The notes under the pieces: model-generated
Told to the model about the DNA's origin: nothing
What the model saw: only the letters and a program-made list of their open reading frames with translations
Databases searched by the model: none
Made by a program: the position numbers and the translations under genes
Shown here: positions 19,863 to 30,136 of the stretch, piece by piece
Layout of the letters: every line of letters begins with the position of its first letter
How positions within the stretch are numbered: position 1 is the stretch's first letter
Virus record (IMG/VR): IMGVR_UViG_3300020392_001319
Location: 1 to 30,921 of that record
Strand: one strand, 5' to 3'
Source: a virus
DNA: 30,921 nucleotides

Positions 19863-21827
19863 CTAACCCTTTACAATAATTTTGGTAGCAGAAACAGCCG
19901 TACCTGCAATAACAGACGGACTATCGGCTGAAGTGCTGAGAGTTCCATCAGTCTGCACGTAATAAAGTTGACCTGCAGTAAGGCTTGATTGTGCATCATC
20001 TACTGACCCTGCAATTTGAATGGTAGCAGTTGCACCATCAGAATATGCGGCATCTGCAATACCAATAAAATTGGTTGCCGTAAGGTTTGTTGTAGAAAGC
20101 GAAGCGGCATTTTGTATAACTCTTGCATATCCATCTAGAGCATTTGACGAATCACGCCCTCTATATGCAAGTACAACTACATTATTTGTACTATCAAAAG
20201 CAGTTGCCACAGTATAATATCCTGTTTGTACTTCTCCATCTGAGTGAAATGCTGCCTCAGAACCAAAACTGATTGACGTTCCACTTACTGTAGCAAGTCT
20301 ATAATATCCTTTTTTGGAGTCATTGCCATCTGTATAAGCAACAAGGATTTTTTGCGCGTCATCGTCATATACTGCACCAATTCTATAAGAAGCTGTATCA
20401 TCTAATTGAACAGCCGTTCCAAAGGTAATTCCTGTACCGCTAACCGTTCCCACGATGCCATATCCATAATAGCTGTTTTGTTGGTCATGGTAAAAAATAA
20501 CTGTTTTACCGCTATTGGAATCGTGAACAACATCCATTGGATAACTTCCGTTGTTACTGTTGAATGTAGCAACCGAACCTACAGAAAGAGTAGTACCACT
20601 GCAGCTTACTACAGCCGCTTTACCACCAGAGTGCCTAAATGCAACAACACTTTTGCTATTCGTTGAGTCATATCCAATTCGGTTATACGTACTACTAGCT
20701 GCATTTATCGTAAGGACTGATCCAAAAGTAAGGGTTGTTCCGCTTACAGTAGCAGCAATAGCCTTGCAGTGATATGAATTGTCAAAATCCGTAAATACAA
20801 TAACTACTGCACCTGCGGCTGAGTCATAAACAGCTTCAATATCATCTGCTCTACTGGATAACCAAATCGCCTCACTGCCAAAGCTCACTGATGATCCGCT
20901 TACCGTTCCGACAATTGCAGCACCATATGTATCATCATTCACATAAGCTATAACAACTTTGTTATTTGCTGTATCATACACGATGCTTGCGTGTGAGGAG
21001 TTTGCATCATAAAAAGTAACCTCAGAACCAAAGCTAATTGATGTTCCACTTACCTCACCGACAACAACTTTTGATTTGCTACTTTCTACAAAACAAACTA
21101 TCACTTTTGAATTATCAGGATCAAAAACTGCGGTCACATTATTAGCATTACCATCATTCCATTGAACTGCTGTGCCGATAGAAGCAGATTGAGAAGTTGT
21201 TACTGCTCCAACTTTACTGACAGTGCCGTTACTATTGACAATAATCTTGTCACCATTTGCCAAAGTTCCTGATGCAGTTGCAGTCAACGAACCGCCTCCA
21301 CCGCCAGAACTTACATCTGTAAAACTTAATGTTCCCGACCCATCAGTTTTAATAACTTGATCTGCACTTCCATCTGAAGTTGGAAAAGTAAATGTGTTTG
21401 CAAAACTAGCAAAGTTCGCATCGCCAATTGGTGCGGTTTTTACTAATCCTCCCATCCCCGAATGATATTGACAGTATGAATATAAATGATCTGGCGCATC
21501 TTGCTCTAATTGAACCTCAACATAACTTCCTGCTGAACCTGCATCCCCATTTGTAGTTATGCCTGTGGTAAATTGAGAACCACCGCCATGTGTACCGTTT
21601 GATGTTGTGCTGAACCTTAAAGGATGACCGCTCATTGAAGAGTCACTAGTATCAAAGCGATAGGTAACACCTTTTGCTAACGATACCGTTTGCTGTGATG
21701 TTCCATCAAAATAATATTTATTACCACTTCCTTCATTTGCGACTGTAACCGTAATAAAACCAACTACTGCCTCTCCATCGTTGGGAACTTTTTGGGCGAA
21801 TGTTGCTAAATTTCTAGATATTGTCAT
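19863..21827 (-). CDS. tail fiber with cupredoxin-like domain and predicted seven-bladed beta-propeller
   Basis: 654 aa. A cupredoxin-like domain (about residues 25-130) has SGHPLRF (His 68) and YCQYHSGMGG (Cys 119, His 122, Met 125). A hinge, FANTFTFPTSDGSADQVIKT and a Gly run, is shared with the LamG fiber. Residues 210 to about 575 hold seven blades of form VYD..N.KVVIAY.D with IVGTVSGTSISFGSE. A strand before blade 1 (ASIGTAVQW) could close the ring. The C-terminal 75 residues, SLTAGQLYYVQTDGTLS through AGTAVSATKIIV, are a common phage-fiber end. A glycan-binding role is likely but unproven. AAGGA precedes ATG 21827. Confidence 0.85.
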   Translation of the reverse strand: MTISRNLATFAQKVPNDGEAVVGFITVTVANEGSGNKYYFDGTSQQTVSLAKGVTYRFDTSDSSMSGHPLRFSTTSNGTHGGGSQFTTGITTNGDAGSAGSYVEVQLEQDAPDHLYSYCQYHSGMGGLVKTAPIGDANFASFANTFTFPTSDGSADQVIKTDGSGTLSFTDVSSGGGGGSLTATASGTLANGDKIIVNSNGTVSKVGAVTTSQSASIGTAVQWNDGNANNVTAVFDPDNSKVIVCFVESSKSKVVVGEVSGTSISFGSEVTFYDANSSHASIVYDTANNKVVIAYVNDDTYGAAIVGTVSGSSVSFGSEAIWLSSRADDIEAVYDSAAGAVVIVFTDFDNSYHCKAIAATVSGTTLTFGSVLTINAASSTYNRIGYDSTNSKSVVAFRHSGGKAAVVSCSGTTLSVGSVATFNSNNGSYPMDVVHDSNSGKTVIFYHDQQNSYYGYGIVGTVSGTGITFGTAVQLDDTASYRIGAVYDDDAQKILVAYTDGNDSKKGYYRLATVSGTSISFGSEAAFHSDGEVQTGYYTVATAFDSTNNVVVLAYRGRDSSNALDGYARVIQNAASLSTTNLTATNFIGIADAAYSDGATATIQIAGSVDDAQSSLTAGQLYYVQTDGTLSTSADSPSVIAGTAVSATKIIVKG

Positions 21828-21830
21828 AAC

Positions 21831-24815
21831 TTATCCTTGGTAGCTGCCAGTAGGTGCAGTGAAGTTAGATGAATAACGTGCTGTATAACTTATTCGTAAG
21901 TCTTCTATATAGCCATTCATCATTTCTGAACTACTAGTCCATCCACCAATCATTACATCATCAGCAATGGAATAAGAAGTTGAGCCAGTACCAGTACTAG
22001 TGCCATTCCAATATAAAGTAATAGCAGTACCAGATCGAACATAAGCAAAATGATACCACGTATCGACCGATGGAGCAGCCGTTAAAAGAATTGACCCTGC
22101 AGTTGGAGTATAAAGAGCCATTTGACTATCACCAGACCTATAGAAAAACTGAGCACTTCCAATTCTAAACATCGTTCTGTTAGCACTAAGATCACTAAAA
22201 TTTACCCAACCTTCACAGGTAAAATTACTTGTTAGAATAGCTTTCGGCATAGTATAGGTAATGTAGTCACCACTTCCATCAAAATACATTGAAGTTGCTG
22301 CATATTTCTTTTCTGTTGTACTTGATGTTGTATTTCCAAATAATTGCAAATCAGGTGCAGTTTGTGCTTTGTCAATTATGTTCGCTTCATCACCACTTAG
22401 TAATAATGAAGTATTTGAAATTGCTGTCAATGGTTCTGTTGGTGGTGTAAAATTATTACTGGTATATACCGCACTTTTAACTAATCTGATGTCAGTCATA
22501 TATCCGTCAAAAGGATAAGAACTACTCTCTCCAGTGTTGCCGCCAAAATTAATTTGTGCGCCACTGTGTATATCTGTTGTAACGCTTGATGTTGAGACCC
22601 TTGAAACACCGTTCACATAGGTTTGCAAGACGTTATTGTATCTTACCATAGCAATATGGTTCCACCCTTTATGGAGTTGCGCACTTGAAGTTGTTTGCGA
22701 ACTAGAGTTTTTATTATAATAAAACTGTATTTCGGCAGAACCGCTTTTTTTGTATACTCGGAAGCTATTAGTGCTACTATAGTTTGAACTCATTAAAGAT
22801 TGCCAAGTTCCTCCTGCATCATTAAAATATGCCCAAAATTCAAAGGTAAAATCACCAGTGCCAAAATCAAAATCTGTATGGTCTGCGACACTTAAAAGAT
22901 CATCAGAACCATCAAATTTATAACTGCCACTATTTGAAGCAACAGAATAACCTGATGTGTCGTATGGTGAAAGTCCAACAAGTTCTAAATCTTCAGCTAT
23001 TGTTGGACTATGCCCTGTGGTTGAAGCATCTTTTACAAAAGGTTCACATTTTACCAATAACACAGTTCCAGAAAGCGCACTTAGCGAGGACAATGGTGCT
23101 GTAAAATTTCCAGTATATACGGCACTAGTTGTCAGTCTAAAATCGTGTATGTAACTATAAACTCTGTATGATGAACCACTTTGTCCAACATGAATAGCTG
23201 CACCAGTAGTGTAGCTATTGCTGTCAGAAACTGATCCTCTTTCCGTACCATCAACATATATTTTTAAAACTCCACTACTTCTTACAGCAGCTATATGATG
23301 CCATGTATTATCCGTAAGGTTAGCACCAGAGGTAAGAAGTAAACTTGAACCTCCACCATACCAATTTAATTCTGGATCACCGCTATCTTTATAAAGTTGA
23401 AATTCATTACTTGATCCATTAGATGCTGCTAATTGCTGCCAAGTGCTATCTGCATCAGGAATAAATATCCACATTTCCAGAGTAAAATCACCAGTACCAA
23501 TCGCAAAATCTGTATGATCAGCAAAAGAAAGTTTTGAACCACCACTTTGACCAGTATAAACACTATAGCCGCCTACACGATAAGGCGAGAATGTCGATTG
23601 CAGTGGATTATCACCTCTTGTAATTGTATGACCTGTCGTTGAACCATCAGTAATTGTATTATTATTACCAGCCGATCCTGACGTTGTAATTAAATTTGTA
23701 GTATATCTTGAGTTAGCTACGCTAAATTGAAGTGAGAATACAGCGACTGATGTTCCAGTATTTATTTGATCTGACGCAGTAAAAGTAAGCGTAAATTGAC
23801 CTGCATAACTTTGATTAGTACTCGGTGTTATAGTAAATTTGTTTGTATTAGAACCAGTACCTTGTACGACAGTTGCAGTAGTGCCACCGCCATTAGTTAA
23901 CGAACCCGAGGTAACAGCATAGCTATAAGATAGTGGTATTTCTTCTGGATCGCTCGCAGTTATTGTAATAACGGTTGCAGTTCCACTAGTAGATAGAAAG
24001 AACGGTGTTGAGTTGCCGCTTGCATCCTGCGTACTAGTAATAGAAGGATTGGTGTTTACCAAACTGATAGAATACCAACCAGTTGAATTACTAATATACA
24101 ACCTGTTAGTTCCTGTTACATATGCCAAATCACCTGCGCTATTCCCACTTAATGGTAAGTCAGCCGCAGTTGCGTAAGTCGTTACACCACCGCCACCACT
24201 TGCCGCTGCGAGAGAAAGAACGCCAGAGCCATTAGTTTGTAATACGTGACCGCTAGTAGAGTCGCTAGTAGGTAAAGTAAAAGTGTTTAAGAATGACTTA
24301 AAATTACTGCTTGGAAAACCATATTCGTTTACCGTCAATATATCCCCTGCAACAGCACCAGAAGCCAAAGTGATTGTTGTAGAATTTATTGTGTAATCAT
24401 CTGTGAGCTTTAACAACACACCATTTAAAAATACTGCTGCATTAGAACTTGCAAAAGTTCCTGAGAAAGCAGTTTGACCTGCTGTTGCCGTAAAGCTTGT
24501 AGCGAGATATGCCCCATTAACTTCTAAATCAGAAGCACTTGGCGAAATAAAAACTTTTGCTGAACCACTTAAATTAAGAAGTGACCCTGTGGAACTAGAG
24601 GAAAGCGTCCTTGTAAGAGTTGTGCCAGAGTGAGTATAAGTACCCACTCCTATCTCAAAATCATTTCCATCTTCTATTACATATCGAACGGTATCCCCAT
24701 CAGAAATACCGCCCGATGCAAATGTTTGGAAGCCAGTTTCCGCAGACCCAAGAGTAACCGTTCCTGTTCCTGTTGTTGAAGTAGCTACCTTGACCCGATC
24801 TGCAAATTTAACCAT
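21831..24815 (-). CDS. tail fiber/adhesin with three LamG-like domains
   Basis: 994 aa. Residues 1-100 and 100-170 are two phage-fiber attachment modules ([32 protein letters not shown] with [15 protein letters not shown]). A Gly-rich hinge near 205 follows, then a cadherin-like segment (about 255-370). Three concanavalin/LamG-like domains lie at about 415-585, 625-800 and 845-990. Their shared words are [34 protein letters not shown] and [20 protein letters not shown]. LamG domains bind sugars or proteins, so this is a likely host-receptor adhesin. The internal triplication suggests copying by recombination. Confidence 0.88.
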   Translation of the reverse strand: MVKFADRVKVATSTTGTGTVTLGSAETGFQTFASGGISDGDTVRYVIEDGNDFEIGVGTYTHSGTTLTRTLSSSSTGSLLNLSGSAKVFISPSASDLEVNGAYLATSFTATAGQTAFSGTFASSNAAVFLNGVLLKLTDDYTINSTTITLASGAVAGDILTVNEYGFPSSNFKSFLNTFTLPTSDSTSGHVLQTNGSGVLSLAAASGGGGVTTYATAADLPLSGNSAGDLAYVTGTNRLYISNSTGWYSISLVNTNPSITSTQDASGNSTPFFLSTSGTATVITITASDPEEIPLSYSYAVTSGSLTNGGGTTATVVQGTGSNTNKFTITPSTNQSYAGQFTLTFTASDQINTGTSVAVFSLQFSVANSRYTTNLITTSGSAGNNNTITDGSTTGHTITRGDNPLQSTFSPYRVGGYSVYTGQSGGSKLSFADHTDFAIGTGDFTLEMWIFIPDADSTWQQLAASNGSSNEFQLYKDSGDPELNWYGGGSSLLLTSGANLTDNTWHHIAAVRSSGVLKIYVDGTERGSVSDSNSYTTGAAIHVGQSGSSYRVYSYIHDFRLTTSAVYTGNFTAPLSSLSALSGTVLLVKCEPFVKDASTTGHSPTIAEDLELVGLSPYDTSGYSVASNSGSYKFDGSDDLLSVADHTDFDFGTGDFTFEFWAYFNDAGGTWQSLMSSNYSSTNSFRVYKKSGSAEIQFYYNKNSSSQTTSSAQLHKGWNHIAMVRYNNVLQTYVNGVSRVSTSSVTTDIHSGAQINFGGNTGESSSYPFDGYMTDIRLVKSAVYTSNNFTPPTEPLTAISNTSLLLSGDEANIIDKAQTAPDLQLFGNTTSSTTEKKYAATSMYFDGSGDYITYTMPKAILTSNFTCEGWVNFSDLSANRTMFRIGSAQFFYRSGDSQMALYTPTAGSILLTAAPSVDTWYHFAYVRSGTAITLYWNGTSTGTGSTSYSIADDVMIGGWTSSSEMMNGYIEDLRISYTARYSSNFTAPTGSYQG

Positions 24816-24817
24816 GT

Positions 24818-24949
24818 TTACTTGCTTTCGTCTTTTACATCATCTTCTTCGGTTTTTTTCTTTTTTTCTTTTAACTCAACCGAAAAATCTTTTTCAGCAA
24901 TTTTTTGACCGTGTTCATCTGAAACGGCATTTAGATTATGATGAACCAT
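24818..24949 (-). CDS. 43-aa highly charged microprotein
   Basis: Found by translating the gap between two late genes. ATG 24949 lies 10 nt after the upstream stop, and TAA 24818 stands 2 nt before the LamG fiber start. The product starts [20 protein letters not shown] and ends in a Lys/Glu/Asp-rich stretch ([17 protein letters not shown]) that should be disordered or helical. The binding site is weak. Coding is supported by the tight fit in the operon. Function is unknown. Confidence 0.6.
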   Translation of the reverse strand: MVHHNLNAVSDEHGQKIAEKDFSVELKEKKKKTEEDDVKDESK

Positions 24950-24959
24950 TTAAAAAAAC

Positions 24960-25331
24960 CTATGATGGGTCAGGAATTCCAACCGTAAAAGATGCAAGAC
25001 TAAAGGTATTTCCAGATGTTACTGATTGTGAAGCGGAAAGTGAGCCTGTTACTAACAATCTTGAATTTGTTGTATCAATGATTGCATAATGAGTTACGGT
25101 TCCTGTTCCTGTTATACTTCCATCAGTAATTGCAGCCGCAGTTACTTCCCTACCACCGCCTGATCTATCCGCAGGTGCGCCAATGGAAAGTGATGTAGAA
25201 TTACCTAGTGCGTAGGTTGCGTTTGCTTCTGCGTAGGTTGTAGCCTCTTGAGAGGTCACCACTATTTTATTGGCTTCTGTGTCAAGGACTGTGAGGCCAT
25301 TGTCAAAAACCCTGTCAGCTATAGTTGCCAT
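24960..25331 (-). CDS. small tail/virion structural protein
   Basis: 123 aa. ATIADRVFDNGLTVLDTEAN followed by EATTYAEANATYALGNST is a pattern repeatedly found in late regions of alphaproteobacterial and marine phages. The rest is beta-rich (HYAIIDTTNSRLLVTGSLSA, VGIPDPS). It is probably a capsid or tail decoration protein. No enzyme motif is present. CGGAG lies about 10 nt before ATG 25331. The 69-nt gap to the next gene upstream contains no evident signal. Confidence 0.78.
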   Translation of the reverse strand: MATIADRVFDNGLTVLDTEANKIVVTSQEATTYAEANATYALGNSTSLSIGAPADRSGGGREVTAAAITDGSITGTGTVTHYAIIDTTNSRLLVTGSLSASQSVTSGNTFSLASFTVGIPDPS

Positions 25332-25400
25332 AATTTAAATCTCCGTTTCAAATTGCATATGCACCTGCACTCTACATCATTTTTCTAAATAATAGAAGTC

Positions 25401-25796
25401 CTAAGATGGCTCATCAGGATATGTTGGATTTAATGGATCAAACCCCTCTTGTTGCGGCATATCTCTAAGTTGTTGACGATATGTTTGCCATTCTGTTTTT
25501 TTGCTATCTGATAAAGGACTGTCTTCTACTTGTGTCCAATCACTTTCTGCAAGTTTAGCGTTTCTAGCAGCCCGAAAATCAGCGGTCTTCTCTTCTAAAT
25601 CTTGTTCATCTTCTGTTTTAGAATATTCTACTTTACCATCTATAACAGTCGCATATTTAATACGGCTTACCTCAATTTCTCCGACAATATAAGATTGTCC
25701 GTCTTTGATATTATCACCTATTGCTTCCTCATTTGTTACAGTAAGCTTGCTGACTACCTTTTTGCTTTCCGTTTCATACACAATTACAGTTATCAT
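25401..25796 (-). CDS. phage tail assembly chaperone-like protein
   Basis: 131 aa. The N-terminal beta part (VIVYETESKKVVSKLTV, SYIVGEIEVS) leads to the diagnostic AARNAKLAESDWTQVEDSPL, then KKTEWQTYRQQLRDMPQQ, found in tail fiber assembly chaperones (Phage_tail_APC type). Such proteins help fold or trimerise fiber subunits. It overlaps the J-like gene by ATGA and comes before the fiber genes, a sensible order for a chaperone. The Pro-rich C-terminus ends PLNPTYPDEPS. Confidence 0.85.
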   Translation of the reverse strand: MITVIVYETESKKVVSKLTVTNEEAIGDNIKDGQSYIVGEIEVSRIKYATVIDGKVEYSKTEDEQDLEEKTADFRAARNAKLAESDWTQVEDSPLSDSKKTEWQTYRQQLRDMPQQEGFDPLNPTYPDEPS

Positions 25797-28700
25797 TTTT
25801 CAAACTCTAAAATAGTAATCGTTATAGTATAAGTTCTGTTTGTGCTGCTACTGCCGCCCGGTATTATTCCCATTCCATAACTAACACTTGTGCCTGAGGC
25901 TGTGCCAGCACCAAAAGTTGTATAAGTAGCAGACGCGCCAGATTGAGCAGTGATACCACCGCTTGTTGGAATTGAAGTACTTGCACCAAATACACTATTT
26001 GAAATAGCCAGAGAAACTGTACCATAGAAAACACTCATTGTACCCATAACAAGTATCTTGTTTCCAGAAGTTGTGCCTGAGAGCGTAGTTCGATTTGAAC
26101 TATTTGATATGGAGCTTGCGTCATTAATTGTAAAAGAATATGCCTGACTAGCCATGTTAACAAGGCCCGGCAGTCTTTCAATATCTAATGAATCAGTTGT
26201 AATTCGTGATGCACTTATTTCAATTGCAGCAAGATAAGTTGTTGTAATTGAGTCTGCTACAATTCCTACAGCAGTCCAAGCGGCTGGAGAAACATTAGTG
26301 TTCCAATAGTAATACCTAAAATAAGGTGGATAATACCACAGATCACCGTGAACTGGCGTGCCAGCTGGTGCAGAATTCCCAACATGAACGCTGTTTTTTG
26401 CGTTTAAAGCAGTTGTAGTTGCATAACCGCCAAGTGCAGAGGTTGTTATAAATCCCGTATCATTTGTAAGCTCACTAACATTTGTAGGAATTGTCCCTGT
26501 TGCATATGTTCCAGACAAATCTGGTATTTGACCAGCGGTCAACGTACCTCTTATAGACGCTGATCCAAACTCAGCATATCCAGTGCTACGGTTGATATGC
26601 CACCCTAGTGTACCCTCATTACCAACAGAACCACCACCATTATAATTATCGCTTTCAAGATTTTGCGTAACTTGTATAGCACTTACTGGCGTTGTAAAAA
26701 CGATACTTTGTGCTGTCGTATCACCGTCAATGGTAACTGTGAATGTACTTCGCCATTCATAATTTCCAGTGTCAGTAATTTCTATTGCAGGTTGACTTAA
26801 TGACCACCCACTTGTCAATCCAGTAAATGAAGCAGTACTGGTATTAAAACTTGTTGCGCTTGGTGTGCTTGGAGAATTCGGTTGAACTGTATTATAGTAA
26901 ACTTGTCCTGTTATGACTGTATCACCTGCCGCACCATCAGCACCATCCGCACCATCTGCACCTGCTGACCCTGCATTAGTTTTTGTTGTAACAGAGCCAG
27001 ACGCAACGGCTGTACTTCTATTATCTGTTAAATCAGCTGCGGTTATCCAATAATAGTAAGATGTTGTTTCTGCTAAACCACCGTCAACATAACGGTCAGC
27101 CAAAACAAAAGCTATTGGATTGGAAGGCTGACTGTTTGAGGTGCTTCGATAAATATAATAACCTTTAAGATCATATAGTGTTGCGCCACCAACTTCTGTT
27201 GAAGGCGCAGTCCAATCTAAAATAACGCTTTCAAAACCACCTGTTGCAGTTAAATTAGTTATTGGTGATGGTGCAGTTGTGTCACCACCGCCAGTAAAAG
27301 TTGTATTAACGTAAGGTCCGCGAACACCTTGTATTGTAACCGCACGAACTCTTATTTGATATTGCTGCCCATCTACAATTGGGCTTAACTCAATACTGTT
27401 TTCAACAGTTGTTGTTGCTGCATAATCACTATCAACTGTGGCTTTATGCTCTACTTCATAATGAGAAATAAATGCGTTACTTGGGGCTGTCCAAGAAACC
27501 TTTACTGTATTTACAAAAGTTCCATCAGTTGTTGTTCGACCACCACCTGTGGTTGTTAAACTTGAAATTGTAAGGTTTGTATGTGGTGATGGTAAATTAC
27601 TATCATTGGCTTTTAATTCTGCCTCTTCTGCCGACCAACTAAATGCTGATGAAGAAGTTTCTCGCAGCGTAAGTGCAACTTTTAATTCACCACCATCCCT
27701 ATCATTTCTTAATTTCCAACCAATGACTTCAAAATCTTTAGCACTAAAACCATATCTCGGGTTCGTTATTCCAACAATATCACCAACTTGGATTTCTAAG
27801 GCTGTCAAACTAAAATCAGCCGTCATAGTCATTTGTTCTCTAGATCGAAATAATGTTAGCTTTGCTAATCTCTGTGCCATAGAACTGGATGTTGTAAGAG
27901 GCAATCCAAAATCTAATGCATTTTCTACACCTGCATCATCAGCAATAAATGTACTGCTTTTTATTTCTGGATAATCTGATCTAATATAATCTGCGTTAAT
28001 ATCATTAAACATTCCGCGAACTATATTAAAATTATCACGTCTTGAATGTTTTGTCGAAATAGTTATGTCACTTCTAAAATCTGAAAGCGTCAATGTTTTA
28101 ACAGGACTTATATATTCCCCAACTACAAGCTGCCATTTTCCTTGACCCCAAAAAAGCGTACCTGCACAAGCCGCGACCATATCACCTAAAATATCTTTGG
28201 GCTGTCTATCTAATGATAAAACACCATTTATTTGGTATCTTGCTTCATTACCACTTCCACTTAAAGCAACAGATTCATCACAAGTATTTGCGGCAGATGA
28301 AAATACCGTGTCATTGATAGCTGTTGGATTGTTTAATCCATAAGCAGAAACTAAATAATCTCTTATACATAATGCTGCATTTGCAGAAAAAGCAGTCGTA
28401 GAATTTCTTGGATCAAATACTTTTTTGCCTTCTATCAATGCTGTAAATAATGGAACGCCCTGTGAAAATACATCTTGATCATATTTCAATCTAACATATA
28501 GACACGCAATTCCTTGACCACGAAAATTTGTATCATCATTAAGCCCACCATTCGCCCAATTTGGAGTGTTACCATCACTCAAATTACTTAATGTTGTATA
28601 AACATTTTGGGTTGGGCTACCTGTAAATTTCTTTATTAATATTGTCGAATTACCGTCTGCATCAACCCAATTTGAATTTGTTACGTTCCCATTCCCATCA

Positions 28701-29125
28701 ATGTCGCTATTAGGTATTGCTTGATCATTTATATAAATTTGCCCAATTGAATTGACTTCATGCCCTGCAAAACAGATTATTTGATGTAAGAATTCATTAG
28801 TGCTTCCAGTTGACTCCAGATATGTAATTATACCACCTTTTCTAATTGTGCCGTATACAATTTCTTGTGGTGCAGTAGCATTTCTGGTATTCGTCATAAG
28901 ACCGCTACTTGTGCCGAAAGCATCTTCATCAAATTTTGGCATTAAAGCTTTAGCTATCCATGAAACAGCCGCAACAGTAGCCAAACCGACAAAGAGAGCT
29001 ACCGTTGTGCTTGCCATAATTCCAAGTTGACCCAATATGGCAAAACCGATTTGAACAGGGGAGCGCGGAACTCTATCCCAACTATTCCAATATTTAACTG
29101 TAAAATCGCCTAATTGATACTTCAT
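25793..29125 (-). CDS. tail tip attachment protein, J-like, with FN3 domains
   Basis: About 1110 aa. After a short N-terminus, a hydrophobic segment (about 27-63, GIMASTTVALFVGLATVAAV) is followed by the J-type core (QEIVYGTIRKGGIITYLEST, QIYINDQAIPNSDIDGNGNV). Two fibronectin-III domains lie near 515-720 (VSWTAPSNAFISHYEVEH; ILDWTAPSTEVGG), then a short collagen-like GADGADGADGAAG. The C-terminal region ends in a beta-rich tip. It forms the central tail tip that contacts the host and probably starts DNA entry. ATG 29125 makes ATGA with the upstream stop, preferred over ATG 29137. Confidence 0.9.
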   Translation of the reverse strand: MKYQLGDFTVKYWNSWDRVPRSPVQIGFAILGQLGIMASTTVALFVGLATVAAVSWIAKALMPKFDEDAFGTSSGLMTNTRNATAPQEIVYGTIRKGGIITYLESTGSTNEFLHQIICFAGHEVNSIGQIYINDQAIPNSDIDGNGNVTNSNWVDADGNSTILIKKFTGSPTQNVYTTLSNLSDGNTPNWANGGLNDDTNFRGQGIACLYVRLKYDQDVFSQGVPLFTALIEGKKVFDPRNSTTAFSANAALCIRDYLVSAYGLNNPTAINDTVFSSAANTCDESVALSGSGNEARYQINGVLSLDRQPKDILGDMVAACAGTLFWGQGKWQLVVGEYISPVKTLTLSDFRSDITISTKHSRRDNFNIVRGMFNDINADYIRSDYPEIKSSTFIADDAGVENALDFGLPLTTSSSMAQRLAKLTLFRSREQMTMTADFSLTALEIQVGDIVGITNPRYGFSAKDFEVIGWKLRNDRDGGELKVALTLRETSSSAFSWSAEEAELKANDSNLPSPHTNLTISSLTTTGGGRTTTDGTFVNTVKVSWTAPSNAFISHYEVEHKATVDSDYAATTTVENSIELSPIVDGQQYQIRVRAVTIQGVRGPYVNTTFTGGGDTTAPSPITNLTATGGFESVILDWTAPSTEVGGATLYDLKGYYIYRSTSNSQPSNPIAFVLADRYVDGGLAETTSYYYWITAADLTDNRSTAVASGSVTTKTNAGSAGADGADGADGAAGDTVITGQVYYNTVQPNSPSTPSATSFNTSTASFTGLTSGWSLSQPAIEITDTGNYEWRSTFTVTIDGDTTAQSIVFTTPVSAIQVTQNLESDNYNGGGSVGNEGTLGWHINRSTGYAEFGSASIRGTLTAGQIPDLSGTYATGTIPTNVSELTNDTGFITTSALGGYATTTALNAKNSVHVGNSAPAGTPVHGDLWYYPPYFRYYYWNTNVSPAAWTAVGIVADSITTTYLAAIEISASRITTDSLDIERLPGLVNMASQAYSFTINDASSISNSSNRTTLSGTTSGNKILVMGTMSVFYGTVSLAISNSVFGASTSIPTSGGITAQSGASATYTTFGAGTASGTSVSYGMGIIPGGSSSTNRTYTITITILEFEK

Positions 29126-29541
29126 GGGTTTATCCAAGCATCAGTAATACATTCAATTGGCATTGCATTAAGTCCATAATCAGATACAAAGATTGCATCA
29201 TTTCCAACAGAAATCCCCATTGCTTTACCAATAACCCATTGTCTGGCTTTATCTGTTAAAACCAAAGACCCCTTTGGCGGTACGAAATCAATTCGCTGCA
29301 ATTTTTGATCAATTGCCTCTTCAATTGTATGAGCATTAAATATTTTTCGTAGCTTATCTCTTTTAAATGGCTCACCATCTTCATGATATTTTGAAAGCCA
29401 ATCATCAGCCCATCCTTTTCCATACATTTTTTTAAAAGCATTATTTGTAAAGCTTAGACAATCGTGCTCAAACCATTGAAATGGTTTATTTTTTACTTCA
29501 ACTATATATTTGTTTAACATATCTAAATTAGGATGTTTCAT
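29122..29541 (-). CDS. DUF6950/NlpC-P60-like tail tip protein
   Basis: About 139 aa. PFQWFEHDCLSFTNNAFKKMYG has the Cys in the H-D-C-L context of the phage cell-wall peptidase position between DUF2163 and J genes. VPPKGSLVLTDKAR and KAMGISVGNDAIFVSDYGL follow the DUF6950 pattern. Family members are thought to help the tail tip cross the cell wall, although DUF6950 lacks proof of peptidase activity. ATG 29541, overlapping the upstream gene by 14 bp, is the likely start. The frame is open to 29580. Confidence 0.82.
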   Translation of the reverse strand: MKHPNLDMLNKYIVEVKNKPFQWFEHDCLSFTNNAFKKMYGKGWADDWLSKYHEDGEPFKRDKLRKIFNAHTIEEAIDQKLQRIDFVPPKGSLVLTDKARQWVIGKAMGISVGNDAIFVSDYGLNAMPIECITDAWINP

Positions 29542-30136
29542 CGCCTGTTTCCGTTTGACGACCCCAAGGAACTTGAACATCTTGCAATTTAGCTACCCAT
29601 CGGAAAAAACTATCATTTGATTCTGTATAGGTTGTGTTGTCTCTTGTATTTTCCGTTGCAATAACGGCAGCATGACTTCCCTCTGTATATCTGCGAATGT
29701 TTGGGCGCTCTAGTATAATTAATTTGCTCTCAACAGATAATTTAATTGTAGAAGTATCTCCTTTATCTACAATTGTCATTTGATCCATATAACCGCTAAA
29801 AACTTCTACAACTTCTGAAACATCGCTTACGCCCCAATATATATTTACTTCCCTTCCCTGATATTCTTCCGTTAAGGCATATGTAAGAATTGTACTGTCA
29901 ATACCATTAAGAACAATATCTGTGCCTGTCGCAGACAGATCACTGGCTTCTTCTAGACCATCAATAGATAGCAAATTACCTGAGCCAAGATAAGTTTCGC
30001 TATTTATTGTTTTATTGCCATATCCTGTCCAAAGATAAAGTGTACCTGTGCTAAATGATAATTTGACCGCATAAAATGGTTCTATCTCAGGATTGGCTAG
30101 TGCTGAAACAATATTGGAATGTATTGACCTACTCAT
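29528..30136 (-). CDS. DUF2163-family tail tip protein
   Basis: 202 aa, beta-rich. VSALANPEIEPFYAVKLSFS, LYLWTGYGNKTINSETYLGSG, then VEVFSGYMDQMTIVDKGDTS, LSVESKLIILERPNIRRYT and FFRWVAKLQDVQVPWGR follow the DUF2163 family, a hub component of the tail tip in GTA-like and siphovirus tails. It is coupled to the upstream gene by ATGA and overlaps the DUF6950 gene. The order DUF2163, DUF6950, J is the standard alphaproteobacterial arrangement. Confidence 0.9.
   Translation of the reverse strand: MSRSIHSNIVSALANPEIEPFYAVKLSFSTGTLYLWTGYGNKTINSETYLGSGNLLSIDGLEEASDLSATGTDIVLNGIDSTILTYALTEEYQGREVNIYWGVSDVSEVVEVFSGYMDQMTIVDKGDTSTIKLSVESKLIILERPNIRRYTEGSHAAVIATENTRDNTTYTESNDSFFRWVAKLQDVQVPWGRQTETGDETS

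Noticed and set aside
27549-27974. 141-codon open frame on the plus strand opposite the J-like gene
   Set aside because: It lies wholly inside a well-supported minus-strand tail gene, has no binding site or coupled neighbour, and its composition is that of an antisense shadow.
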